Of a DNA stretch of 64,000 nt, positions 57,103-64,000 are shown one piece after another. The number at the start of each line of letters is the position of its first letter. Position 1 is the first letter of the stretch. The position numbers and the translations under genes were made by a program. The stretch spans positions 62,001-126,000 of the forward strand of contig NZ_LFLT01000011.1 of the NCBI RefSeq assembly GCF_001189955.1, written 5' to 3'. The notes beneath the pieces were generated by a model that ran no database searches, had not been told where the DNA came from, and saw only the letters and a program-made list of their open reading frames with translations. Source of the stretch: Herbaspirillum chlorophenolicum (GTDB lineage Bacteria > Pseudomonadota > Gammaproteobacteria > Burkholderiales > Burkholderiaceae_D).

Positions 57103-59967
57103 TTATTTGGTCAGGACAAAGCCCTTGAGCTTCGAGAATGCAGTCTCGATCAACGCCTTCTGCTGCGCATAGTGCTTGTCGTAGTAACCCACGGCAGGCG
57201 ATGCGCTGGCCGGACGGCCTGCATAAGCCAGCTTTTGACCTTCGGACAGGTTCTCGAAGATGTTGTGCTGGATTTGCAGCCATGCGCCCTGGTTCTGCGG
57301 CTCATCCTGCGTCCACACCAGTTCGTTGAAGTTCGGGAACTGCTTGAGGGCAGCTGCGAACGCCTTGTGCGGGAACGGATACAACTGCTCGACGCGGATG
57401 ATGGCGGTATCAGTCTGGCCGCGTTCCTTGCGAGCGTTGACCAGGTCGTAGTACACCTTGCCCGAGCAGGCGACGATACGCTTGACCTTCTTGGCGTCGA
57501 TGGACTCGTCGACTTCCGGAATCACGGTCTGGAACGAACCCTTGGACAGGTCGGACAGGGGCGAACCCGCATCCTTGTTACGCAGCAGCGACTTCGGCGT
57601 CATGATGATCAGCGGCTTGCGGAACAGGCGGATCATCTGGCGACGCAGCAGGTGGAAGATCTGCGCGGCAGTGGTGGGCTGCACCACTTGCATGTTGTTG
57701 TCCGCGCACAGCTGCAGGTAACGTTCCAGGCGCGCCGAGGAGTGCTCGGGGCCCTGGCCTTCGTAGCCGTGCGGCAGCATTTGCACCAGACCCGAGGCGC
57801 GGCCCCACTTCACTTCGCCGGAGCTGATGAACTGGTCCATCACGACCTGGGCGCCGTTGGCGAAGTCGCCGAACTGCGCTTCCCAGATGGTCAGGGTGTT
57901 CGGCTCGGCCGTCGAGTAGCCATATTCGAAGCCCAGCACCGCTTCTTCCGACAGCACGGAGTCGATGACGGTGAAGGTCGACTGGTTCTCGGCGACGTTT
58001 TGCAGCGGCACATAGGTGCCGGCATCCCAACGCTCACGGTTCTGGTCGTGCAGCACGGCGTGGCGGTGCACGAAGGTGCCGCGGCCGGCATCCTGGCCGG
58101 TCAGACGGATGGCATAGCCGGACGACACCAGCGACGCGTAGGCCAGGTGTTCGCCCATGCCCCAGTCCAGGTTCATTTCGCCGCGGGCCATGGTGGCACG
58201 GTCGTTGATGACCTTCTCGACCAGCGAGTGCGCCTTGAAGCCTTCAGGGATCGTGGTGATCTTGGCGCCCAGACGCTTCAGTTCAGCCAGCGGCACGGCG
58301 GTTTCGGCCGCGTCGGTCCACTTGCGGTTCAGGAACGGCAGCCAGTCGACTGCATACTTGCTCTTGAAGTTGGTCAGCACCGGGTCGATGGTGTGCTTGC
58401 CGGCATCCATTGCAGCACGGAAGGCCTTGACCAGCTCTTCGCCGCCGTCGGCTGCGATGGTGCCCTGGGCTGCCAGCTTGTCGGCGTACAGCTTGCGGGT
58501 GCCCGGATGCTGGGCGATCTTCTTGTACATCAGCGGCTGGGTCAGCGCCGGGGTGTCCTGCTCGTTGTGGCCCAGTTTGCGGAAGCAGATGATGTCGACG
58601 ACGATGTCCTTCTTGAACTTCATGCGGTAGTCGACAGCGATCTGGGTCGCGAACACGACCGCTTCCGGATCGTCGCCGTTGACGTGCAGCACCGGCGCCT
58701 CGATCATCTTGACCACGTCCGAGCAGTACAGCGTCGAACGGGAGTCGCGCGGGTCGGAGGTGGTGAAGCCGATCTGGTTGTTGATCACGATGTGCACGGT
58801 ACCGCCGGTACCGTAGCCGCGGGTCTGCGCCAGGTTCAGTGTTTCCATCACGACACCCTGGCCGGCAAATGCGGCGTCGCCGTGGACCAGGATCGGCAGC
58901 ACTTGCGAGCCGTCCTTGTCGCCGCGGCGATCCATACGCGCCTTGACCGAACCTTCAACCACGGGGTTGACGATTTCCAGGTGCGACGGGTTGAACGCCA
59001 GCGACAGGTGGACCGGGCCGCCTGGGGTGGAGACGTCGGACGAGAAGCCCTGGTGGTACTTGACGTCGCCGGCCGGCAGGTCGTCGGCGTGATGGCCTTC
59101 GAATTCGGAGAACAGTTCCTGCGGGGTCTTGCCCAGGATGTTGACCAACACGTTCAGGCGGCCGCGGTGGGCCATGCCGATCACGATTTCCTGCACGCCG
59201 TTTTCGCCGGCGCGCTGGATGGTTTCATCCAGGGATGCGATGAAGCTTTCGCCGCCTTCCAGCGAGAAGCGCTTCTGGCCGACGTACTTGGTGTGGAGGT
59301 AGCGTTCCAGGCCTTCGGCCGCGGTCAGGCGCTCCAGGATGTGCTTTTTCTTGTCAGCCGAAAAGCTGGGGGCGGCACGGGCCGGCTCCAGGCGCTCTTC
59401 CAGCCAGCGCACTTCGGCCATGTCCGAAATGTAGGTGAACTCGGCGCCGATGGAGCGCGTGTAGGTATCGCGCAGCATCTGCAGCAGGTCGCGCAGCGAT
59501 GCGGTCTCCGGGCCGAAATAGGTGTTGTTGATGTTGAACACGATGTCCATGTCGGCATCGGTGAAGCCGTAGAAGGACGGATCGAGTTCAGGGATATTGG
59601 GGCGTTCCTGGCGTTGCAGCGGATCCAGGTTGGCGAAGCGGGAACCGAGGTCACGGTAGCCGGCGATCAGCTGGGTGGCAGCGACGCGCTTGCGGCCCAT
59701 GTCGGAATCGGCGGAAGCGATGACGGTGCGGATCGGGCCTTGCTTGGCGCGCTCGGCGAACGAAGCGATAACGGGTGCGTGGGCAACGTCGGGACGGCTC
59801 GAGCCATCAGTGGCTGGAACGTGCTGGACGGCGTCGAAATAGGCGCGCCAGTTGTCGGGGACGGATCCGGGATTGTCGAGATAAGCTTCGTACAGCTCTT
59901 CCAGGTACGGAGCATTCCCACCGAAGAGGTAGGAGTTGAGGTTATATTGCTCGTAGAGCTTTGTCAT
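57103..59967 (-). CDS. odhA: 2-oxoglutarate dehydrogenase E1
   Basis: Thiamine diphosphate-dependent decarboxylase of the TCA cycle, also called SucA, 954 residues (E. coli 933). It starts with the E2-binding peptide TKLYEQYNLNSYLFGGNAPY. The ThDP site has GDAAFAGQGVVMETLNL and the Mg motif VHIVINNQIGFTTS. IGMAHRGRLNVLVN and the transketolase-like C-terminal half (FVHRHAVLHDQ, FGDFANGAQVVMDQ) follow. AAGGTGAG lies five bases before the ATG. It probably has its own promoter, because a strong terminator separates it from gltA. Confidence 0.98.
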   Translation of the reverse strand: MTKLYEQYNLNSYLFGGNAPYLEELYEAYLDNPGSVPDNWRAYFDAVQHVPATDGSSRPDVAHAPVIASFAERAKQGPIRTVIASADSDMGRKRVAATQLIAGYRDLGSRFANLDPLQRQERPNIPELDPSFYGFTDADMDIVFNINNTYFGPETASLRDLLQMLRDTYTRSIGAEFTYISDMAEVRWLEERLEPARAAPSFSADKKKHILERLTAAEGLERYLHTKYVGQKRFSLEGGESFIASLDETIQRAGENGVQEIVIGMAHRGRLNVLVNILGKTPQELFSEFEGHHADDLPAGDVKYHQGFSSDVSTPGGPVHLSLAFNPSHLEIVNPVVEGSVKARMDRRGDKDGSQVLPILVHGDAAFAGQGVVMETLNLAQTRGYGTGGTVHIVINNQIGFTTSDPRDSRSTLYCSDVVKMIEAPVLHVNGDDPEAVVFATQIAVDYRMKFKKDIVVDIICFRKLGHNEQDTPALTQPLMYKKIAQHPGTRKLYADKLAAQGTIAADGGEELVKAFRAAMDAGKHTIDPVLTNFKSKYAVDWLPFLNRKWTDAAETAVPLAELKRLGAKITTIPEGFKAHSLVEKVINDRATMARGEMNLDWGMGEHLAYASLVSSGYAIRLTGQDAGRGTFVHRHAVLHDQNRERWDAGTYVPLQNVAENQSTFTVIDSVLSEEAVLGFEYGYSTAEPNTLTIWEAQFGDFANGAQVVMDQFISSGEVKWGRASGLVQMLPHGYEGQGPEHSSARLERYLQLCADNNMQVVQPTTAAQIFHLLRRQMIRLFRKPLIIMTPKSLLRNKDAGSPLSDLSKGSFQTVIPEVDESIDAKKVKRIVACSGKVYYDLVNARKERGQTDTAIIRVEQLYPFPHKAFAAALKQFPNFNELVWTQDEPQNQGAWLQIQHNIFENLSEGQKLAYAGRPASASPAVGYYDKHYAQQKALIETAFSKLKGFVLTK

Positions 59968-60142
59968 TTGCTCACCTTTCTTCGCGTTTCGCGAGATTAG
60001 CGGGTTTCTACACCTTCCGCGACACGGCCTGACCGGTTAGCGGATTGCATCAAGTTGTGGGGAAGGACCTTGTTGTCTACCTGAACTTCTGTATTGCCAG
60101 TGTCATCCAGTCAGCGCTACGGAATTATATATCCTTCTTTCC
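59968..60142. other. odhA leader/promoter region
   Basis: The 381-base odhA-gltA spacer contains no gene. This part lies between the gltA terminator and the odhA start and must carry the odhA promoter. I could not find a convincing -35/-10 pair; the stretch ATATATAATTCC on the minus strand, just after the terminator, is the most AT-rich candidate. Confidence 0.45.
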
Positions 60143-60180
60143 AATAAAAAAGCGAATCCGCTGGGATTCGCTTTTTTATT
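60143..60180. terminator. Strong bidirectional terminator between gltA and odhA
   Basis: A perfect 17-pair stem (60143-60159 with 60164-60180) with a GCTG loop. A six-T run occurs on both strands. It is oriented to end gltA transcripts coming from the right. Confidence 0.93.
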
Positions 60181-60256
60181 TGCTACGGCTTCCGAAAGGC
60201 GTTTCAAACCGCCAACAGCGGCCTGAAAAGCCGCACCGGCCAAGGCTTCATCGTCA

Positions 60257-60333
60257 CCTGCCCCGTTTGCGGGGCAGGCAAAAACCAGACGCACGACCGT
60301 TCGTTGTTGCTGGCGGATCAACTCTCCGCCAGC
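60257..60333. repeat. Two further hairpins in the gltA 3' region
   Basis: CCTGCCCCG/CGGGGCAGG with a TTTG loop (60257-60278) and GCTGGCGGA/TCCGCCAGC with a seven-base loop (60309-60333) lie between the gltA stop and the terminator. Each is a perfect nine-pair stem without a following T-run. They may protect the gltA transcript 3' end or provide small-RNA or protein sites. Confidence 0.7.
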
Positions 60334-60348
60334 CGGCCCGATGACTGC

Positions 60349-61650
60349 TCAGCGCTTGTCGATCGGCGCCACATCGCGGCGCGGCGAACCGACGAACAGC
60401 TGGCGCGGACGGCCGATCTTTTGCTCCGGATCCGAGATCATTTCGTTCCATTGCGCGATCCAGCCGACGGTACGGGCCATGGCGAAGATGCAGGTGAACA
60501 TCGAGGTCGGGATACCCAGCGCGCGCTGCACGATACCGGAGTAGAAGTCGACGTTCGGGTACAGCTTGCGCGACACGAAGTAGTCGTCTTCCAGCGCGAT
60601 CTTTTCCAGCTCCATGGCCAGCTTGAACAGCGGGTCGTCGTGCAGGCCCAGTTCATTCAGGACTTCGTAGCAGGTTTCGCGCATCAGCTTGGCGCGCGGA
60701 TCGTAGTTCTTGTAGACGCGGTGACCGAAGCCCATCAGCTTGACGCCGGAGTTCTTGTCCTTCACTTGCTTGATGAACTCAGGGATCTTGTCGACCGAGC
60801 CGATGCTTTCCAGCATGGTCAGTGCGGCTTCGTTGGCGCCGCCGTGTGCGGGGCCCCACAGGCAGGCGATGCCGGCGGCGATACATGCGAACGGGTTGGC
60901 GCCCGACGAGCCCGACAGGCGCACGGTCGAAGTCGATGCGTTCTGCTCGTGATCGGCGTGCAGGATCAGGATGCGGTCCAGCGCGCGCACCAGCACGTCG
61001 TTGACCTTGTACTCTTCGCACGGGTTGGCGAACATCATGCGCATGAAGTTGGCGCTGTACGACAGGTCGTTGCGCGGGTACACGAACGGCTGGCCGATGT
61101 TGTACTTGTATGCCATTGCCACCAGGGTCGGCAGCTTGGCGATCATGCGGATGGCCGACACGTCGCGGTGGACCGGATTGCTGATGTCCAGCGAGTCATG
61201 GTAGAAGGCCGACAGCGCGCCCACGGAACCGGTCAGCACCGCCATCGGGTGCGCGTCGCGGCGGAAACCGCGGAAGAAGAAGTTCATCTGCTCGTGGACC
61301 ATGGTGTGCTGGGTCACGGTATTGACGAATTCGGTCTTCTGGGTGGCGTTGGGCAGCTCACCGTGCAGCAGCAGGTAGCAGGTTTCCAGGAAATCGCAAT
61401 TCACTGCCAGCTGTTCGATCGGATAGCCGCGATACAGCAGTTCGCCCTTGTCGCCGTCGATGTAGGTGATCGAGGAGTTGCAGGCTGCGGTCGACATGAA
61501 ACCCGGGTCGTAGGTGAACTTGCCGGTGCCGGCGTACAGCTTGCGGATATCAATCACGTCCGGGCCGATGGTGCCCTTGTAGACAGGAAATTCTACGGAT
61601 GGAGACCCGTCGGAGAATGACAGGGTAGCTTTGATATCGGTGTTAGACAT
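60349..61650 (-). CDS. gltA: Citrate synthase (type II, hexameric)
   Basis: Condenses oxaloacetate and acetyl-CoA, 433 residues, the length of the NADH-sensitive Gram-negative form. Active-site residues are visible in [32 protein letters not shown] and [10 protein letters not shown]. The start [15 protein letters not shown] matches the family and has AGGA upstream; upstream in-frame codons overlap sdhE. The 148-base spacer to sdhE holds the palindrome GTTGCC-T-GGCAAC (61702-61714), a possible operator or promoter part. Confidence 0.98.
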   Translation of the reverse strand: MSNTDIKATLSFSDGSPSVEFPVYKGTIGPDVIDIRKLYAGTGKFTYDPGFMSTAACNSSITYIDGDKGELLYRGYPIEQLAVNCDFLETCYLLLHGELPNATQKTEFVNTVTQHTMVHEQMNFFFRGFRRDAHPMAVLTGSVGALSAFYHDSLDISNPVHRDVSAIRMIAKLPTLVAMAYKYNIGQPFVYPRNDLSYSANFMRMMFANPCEEYKVNDVLVRALDRILILHADHEQNASTSTVRLSGSSGANPFACIAAGIACLWGPAHGGANEAALTMLESIGSVDKIPEFIKQVKDKNSGVKLMGFGHRVYKNYDPRAKLMRETCYEVLNELGLHDDPLFKLAMELEKIALEDDYFVSRKLYPNVDFYSGIVQRALGIPTSMFTCIFAMARTVGWIAQWNEMISDPEQKIGRPRQLFVGSPRRDVAPIDKR

Positions 61651-61798
61651 AGCTTTTCCTTTTGCTGGGATGGTGAAACCGTTAATCAAAACCGCGACCG
61701 CGTTGCCTGGCAACATCCGTAATCCGATGCGCTGGGTGGCTTGAAAAAAGCAGGCCGCGTTCGAGCAAAATCCGTCTGGCTTGTGGCCAGGCGCAAAA

Positions 61799-62095
61799 TC
61801 AGGCCGTACGCAGTTTTTGCAACAACGTGTGCACGTGCGGCAGGTCAACTGCCGCCTCAGGCTCCTTGCGAGCCAGCAGCAAGTCCATCAGGTCGTTGTC
61901 GGACAGGTCCATCAGCCGCGAAAACGCATCGACCTCTTCGTCGCTCATCCCGGCCTCGTTGGCATCGAGATAGCGCGTAAGGATCAGATCGTTCTCCAGC
62001 AAGCCTCGGCGTGCTCGCCAGCGCAGTCGCGCGCGTTTGGCCGGATCATCCTGGTGACGGGTAGTCATGAACTCGCTCACTTCAATACTTTTCAT
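61799..62095 (-). CDS. sdhE: Succinate dehydrogenase assembly factor SdhE
   Basis: Small helical protein that promotes covalent FAD attachment to SdhA, 98 residues. The family core [19 protein letters not shown] includes the conserved RGLLENDL that contacts Sdh[18 protein letters not shown] follows. The ATG giving MKSIEVSEF is used, and an ATG nine codons later (MTTRHQDD) is the alternative; neither has a strong ribosome-binding site. A stable hairpin ends 11 bases before the first ATG, so translation may be structure-controlled. Order sdhB-sdhE-gltA is typical of betaproteobacteria. Confidence 0.93.
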   Translation of the reverse strand: MKSIEVSEFMTTRHQDDPAKRARLRWRARRGLLENDLILTRYLDANEAGMSDEEVDAFSRLMDLSDNDLMDLLLARKEPEAAVDLPHVHTLLQKLRTA

Positions 62096-62106
62096 CTTTA
62101 ATACTA

Positions 62107-62207
62107 CCGAATCCCGGCGTTCCGGGTTCGGCAGCGGGAAGCCCCTGTGCCCTGCTTCCCGTTCCGAACCGCCCACGGCCTGGCTGGGCAGTGCCGCAGG
62201 CGGTTCG
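62107..62207 (-). promoter_or_regulatory. Overlapping inverted repeats in the sdhB-sdhE spacer (possible RNA switch)
   Basis: Three stems compete. Stem 1 pairs 62165-62173 with 62199-62207 (nine pairs). Stem 2 pairs 62154-62161 with 62135-62142 (eight pairs), extended by 62164-62170 with 62125-62131 (seven pairs). Stem 3 pairs 62107-62117 with 62122-62131 (ten pairs, one bulge) and sits directly upstream of the sdhE start. The long form of stem 2 excludes stems 1 and 3. No T-run follows, so it is not a normal terminator. Confidence 0.6.
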
Positions 62208-62238
62208 TACTGCTTGCTTTTTCCAGCAACCTCGCCGC

Positions 62239-62949
62239 TTAAACGGCGCGGCGAACCATCAGTTCCTTGATCTTGCCGATGGCCGCGTTGGGGTTCAGTC
62301 CCTTCGGGCAGACATCGACGCAGTTCATGATGGAACGGCAGCGGAACAGGCGGTACGGGTCTTCCAGGTTGTCCAGACGGGCGCCGGTGGCTTCGTCGCG
62401 ACTGTCGGCGATGAAGCGGTAGGCTTGCAGCAGGCCGGCCGGGCCGACGAACTTGTCCGGATTCCACCAGAACGACGGGCACGATGTCGAGCAGCAGGCG
62501 CACAGGATGCACTCGTACACGCCGTCCAGCTCTTCGCGCTGCTCGGGCGACTGCAGGCGCTCCTTCTCGGGCGGGATGCTGTCGTTGATCAGGTAAGGCT
62601 TGATCGAATCGTACTGCTTGAAGAAGTTGGTCATGTCGACGATCAGGTCGCGGATGACCGGCAGGCCCGGCAACGGCTTCAGAACGATGGGTTCGGTCAG
62701 CTCGTTGAGGTTGGTGATGCACGCCAGGCCGTTCTTGCCGTTGATGTTCATCGCGTCCGAACCGCACACGCCTTCGCGGCAGGAGCGGCGCAGCGACAGC
62801 GAGTCATCCACGTCGGACTTGATGCGCTGCAAAGCGTCGAGCAGCATCTTGTCGGTCGGCTTGAGCTCGACCGTCAGATCCTGCATGTACGGCTTCTCGT
62901 CCTTGTCCGGATCGTAACGGTAGATTTTGAATTTCAAAGTGCGAGTCAT
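62239..62949 (-). CDS. sdhB: Succinate dehydrogenase iron-sulfur subunit SdhB
   Basis: Electron-transfer subunit of complex II, 236 residues. The [2Fe-2S] ligands are in SCREGVCGSD and GLAC, the [4Fe-4S] ligands in CILCACCSTSCP and the [3Fe-4S] ligands in CRSIMNCVDVCP. It starts with MTRTLKFKIYRYDPDKDE and lies 11 bases after sdhA. Confidence 0.98.
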   Translation of the reverse strand: MTRTLKFKIYRYDPDKDEKPYMQDLTVELKPTDKMLLDALQRIKSDVDDSLSLRRSCREGVCGSDAMNINGKNGLACITNLNELTEPIVLKPLPGLPVIRDLIVDMTNFFKQYDSIKPYLINDSIPPEKERLQSPEQREELDGVYECILCACCSTSCPSFWWNPDKFVGPAGLLQAYRFIADSRDEATGARLDNLEDPYRLFRCRSIMNCVDVCPKGLNPNAAIGKIKELMVRRAV

Positions 62950-62960
62950 GTTGCGACCTC

Positions 62961-64000
62961 TTAGAAAGTACGTGCTTTAGGTTTAAATGTCTCGACGGTC
63001 AGCGGTTGCATGTTGACCGGCTTGTAGTCGAGACGATTCCCCTCGGAGAACCACAGCGTGTGCTTGAGCCAGTTCACGTCGTCGCGCTGCTCGTAGTCGC
63101 TGTGCGCGTGCGCGCCGCGCGATTCCTTGCGGGCAGCGGCCGATGTGATGGTGGCCTTGGCGGTTTCGATCAGGTTGTCCAGCTCCAGCGCTTCCTGGCG
63201 GGCGGTGTTGAACACCTTGGACTTGTCCTTGAACGAGACGTGCTTGCGGCGCTCGTCCAGCTCCATGATCTTCTTGACGCCTTCCTGCAGCAGCGCATCG
63301 GTACGGAACACGCCGCAATACTTCTGCATGGTGGCGCGGATGTCGTTGGCGACGTCCTGCACACGCTCGGAACCGGTGCTGTGTTCCATGCGGGCGATAC
63401 GTTCCAGCGAACGGTCCAGCGCGCCGGCCGGAATCGGCTTGTGGCTCTGGTCTTGCAGGTTGCTGCCGACGATGTGGTTGCCGGCCGCGCGGCCAAACAC
63501 CACCAGATCCAGCAGCGAGTTGGTGCCCAGGCGGTTGGCACCGTGCACCGAGACGCAAGCGCATTCGCCGATGGCGTACATGCCCTGCACCACTTCCTTT
63601 TGCGAACCACCCTTGGGCACGACCACCTGGCCATGCACGTTGGTCGGAATACCGCCCATCTGGTAGTGGATGGTAGGCACGACAGGGATCGGTTCCTTGG
63701 TCGCGTCGACGTTGGCGAACTTGTGCGCGATTTCCAGGATCGACGGCAAGCGCTTCTTGATGGTGTCGGCGCCGATGTGGCGCAGGTCCAGCAAGACGTG
63801 ATCCTTGTGCGGACCGACACCGCGGCCTTCCTTGATTTCCTGGTCCATCGAACGCGAGACGAAGTCGCGCGGCGCCAGATCCTTCAGGGTCGGCGCATAG
63901 CGCTCCATGAAACGTTCGCCGTTGCTGTTGATCAGGATGCCGCCTTCTCCGCGCACGCCTTCGGTGATCAGCACGCCCGCGCCAGCTACGCCGGTCGGGT
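62961..64000 (-). CDS. sdhA: Succinate dehydrogenase flavoprotein subunit SdhA (C-terminal part)
   Basis: The catalytic FAD subunit of complex II, cut by the right window edge; 346 C-terminal residues are visible and the frame is open to the last base. It begins within PTGVAGAGVLITEGVRGEGG, just after the FAD-binding domain, and includes the substrate-site PTIHYQMGGIPTN and NRLGTNSLLDLVVFGRAAG, ending TFKPKARTF. sdhC and sdhD are expected further to the right. Confidence 0.97.
   Translation of the reverse strand, partial: PTGVAGAGVLITEGVRGEGGILINSNGERFMERYAPTLKDLAPRDFVSRSMDQEIKEGRGVGPHKDHVLLDLRHIGADTIKKRLPSILEIAHKFANVDATKEPIPVVPTIHYQMGGIPTNVHGQVVVPKGGSQKEVVQGMYAIGECACVSVHGANRLGTNSLLDLVVFGRAAGNHIVGSNLQDQSHKPIPAGALDRSLERIARMEHSTGSERVQDVANDIRATMQKYCGVFRTDALLQEGVKKIMELDERRKHVSFKDKSKVFNTARQEALELDNLIETAKATITSAAARKESRGAHAHSDYEQRDDVNWLKHTLWFSEGNRLDYKPVNMQPLTVETFKPKARTF

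Noticed and set aside
57172-60000. A 942-codon open frame on the plus strand
   Set aside because: It is antisense to odhA; codon bias of the real gene keeps the complementary frame open.
62096-62767. A 322-codon frame that would fuse sequence upstream of sdhE to SdhE
   Set aside because: The upstream part lies in another frame of sdhB and the hairpin-rich spacer; only the last 98 codons match SdhE.

Overview
This is a 64-kb, high-GC chromosomal segment from a betaproteobacterium. It is most likely a member of the Burkholderiales, family Oxalobacteraceae (Herbaspirillum-like). The placement rests on gene order: ndk-rlmN-rodZ-ispG-hisS-yfgM-bamB-der-hfq-hflX-hflK-hflC-hisZ-purA, dinG-surE-pcm-nlpD-rpoS-rlmD, and sdhAB-sdhE-gltA-odhA-odhB-lpdA-zapE are betaproteobacterial arrangements. 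I compared with remembered synteny only and ran no search, so the genus is an inference.

Left part, 1-26.4 kb, is the more variable half. It opens with the 3' end of a branched-chain amino acid ABC transporter operon (livH partial, livM, livG, livF), closed by a strong terminator. Then come a DHA2-type drug exporter and a tRNA-Leu(CAG) with a near-consensus promoter and its own terminator. On the minus strand follow a penicillin-binding protein 1C gene and a 1979-residue alpha-2-macroglobulin-like protein with an intact thioester, the usual periplasmic pair. A LysR regulator is divergent from an MFS exporter and a PRISE-type short-chain dehydrogenase, with a perfect inverted repeat between the promoters. 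A five-gene minus-strand operon encodes a tripartite HME-RND metal-type efflux pump, an OprB-type porin and a small lipoprotein. It is divergent from a two-component system, and the intergenic region carries inverted and direct repeats that look like the response-regulator operator.

Middle part, 26.4-49.4 kb, is housekeeping and almost wholly on the minus strand: purine and histidine metabolism (phosphoribosyltransferase, purA, hisZ), membrane protease control (hflK, hflC), RNA and ribosome functions (hfq, hflX, der), outer-membrane assembly and inner-membrane secretion quality control (bamB, yfgM), hisS, ispG, rodZ, rlmN, ndk, one plus-strand BAX-inhibitor-1 membrane protein, rlmD, and the stationary-phase block rpoS-nlpD-pcm-surE.

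Right part, 49.4-64 kb: a DinG/YoaA helicase, a YdcH-like small protein, an unknown exported coiled-coil protein translationally coupled to zapE, then the TCA-cycle block lpdA-odhB-odhA-gltA-sdhE-sdhB-sdhA (sdhA runs off the right end). The spacers here are rich in inverted repeats; the sdhB-sdhE spacer can form mutually exclusive RNA hairpins next to the sdhE start.

I saw no insertion sequence, prophage, CRISPR array, toxin-antitoxin pair or obvious horizontally acquired island. The best candidates for undescribed biology are the overlapping hairpins upstream of sdhE, a histidine-alternating tail on histidyl-tRNA synthetase, the porin and lipoprotein built into the efflux operon, the PRISE enzyme/exporter pair, and the empty pilF slot between rlmN and rodZ.
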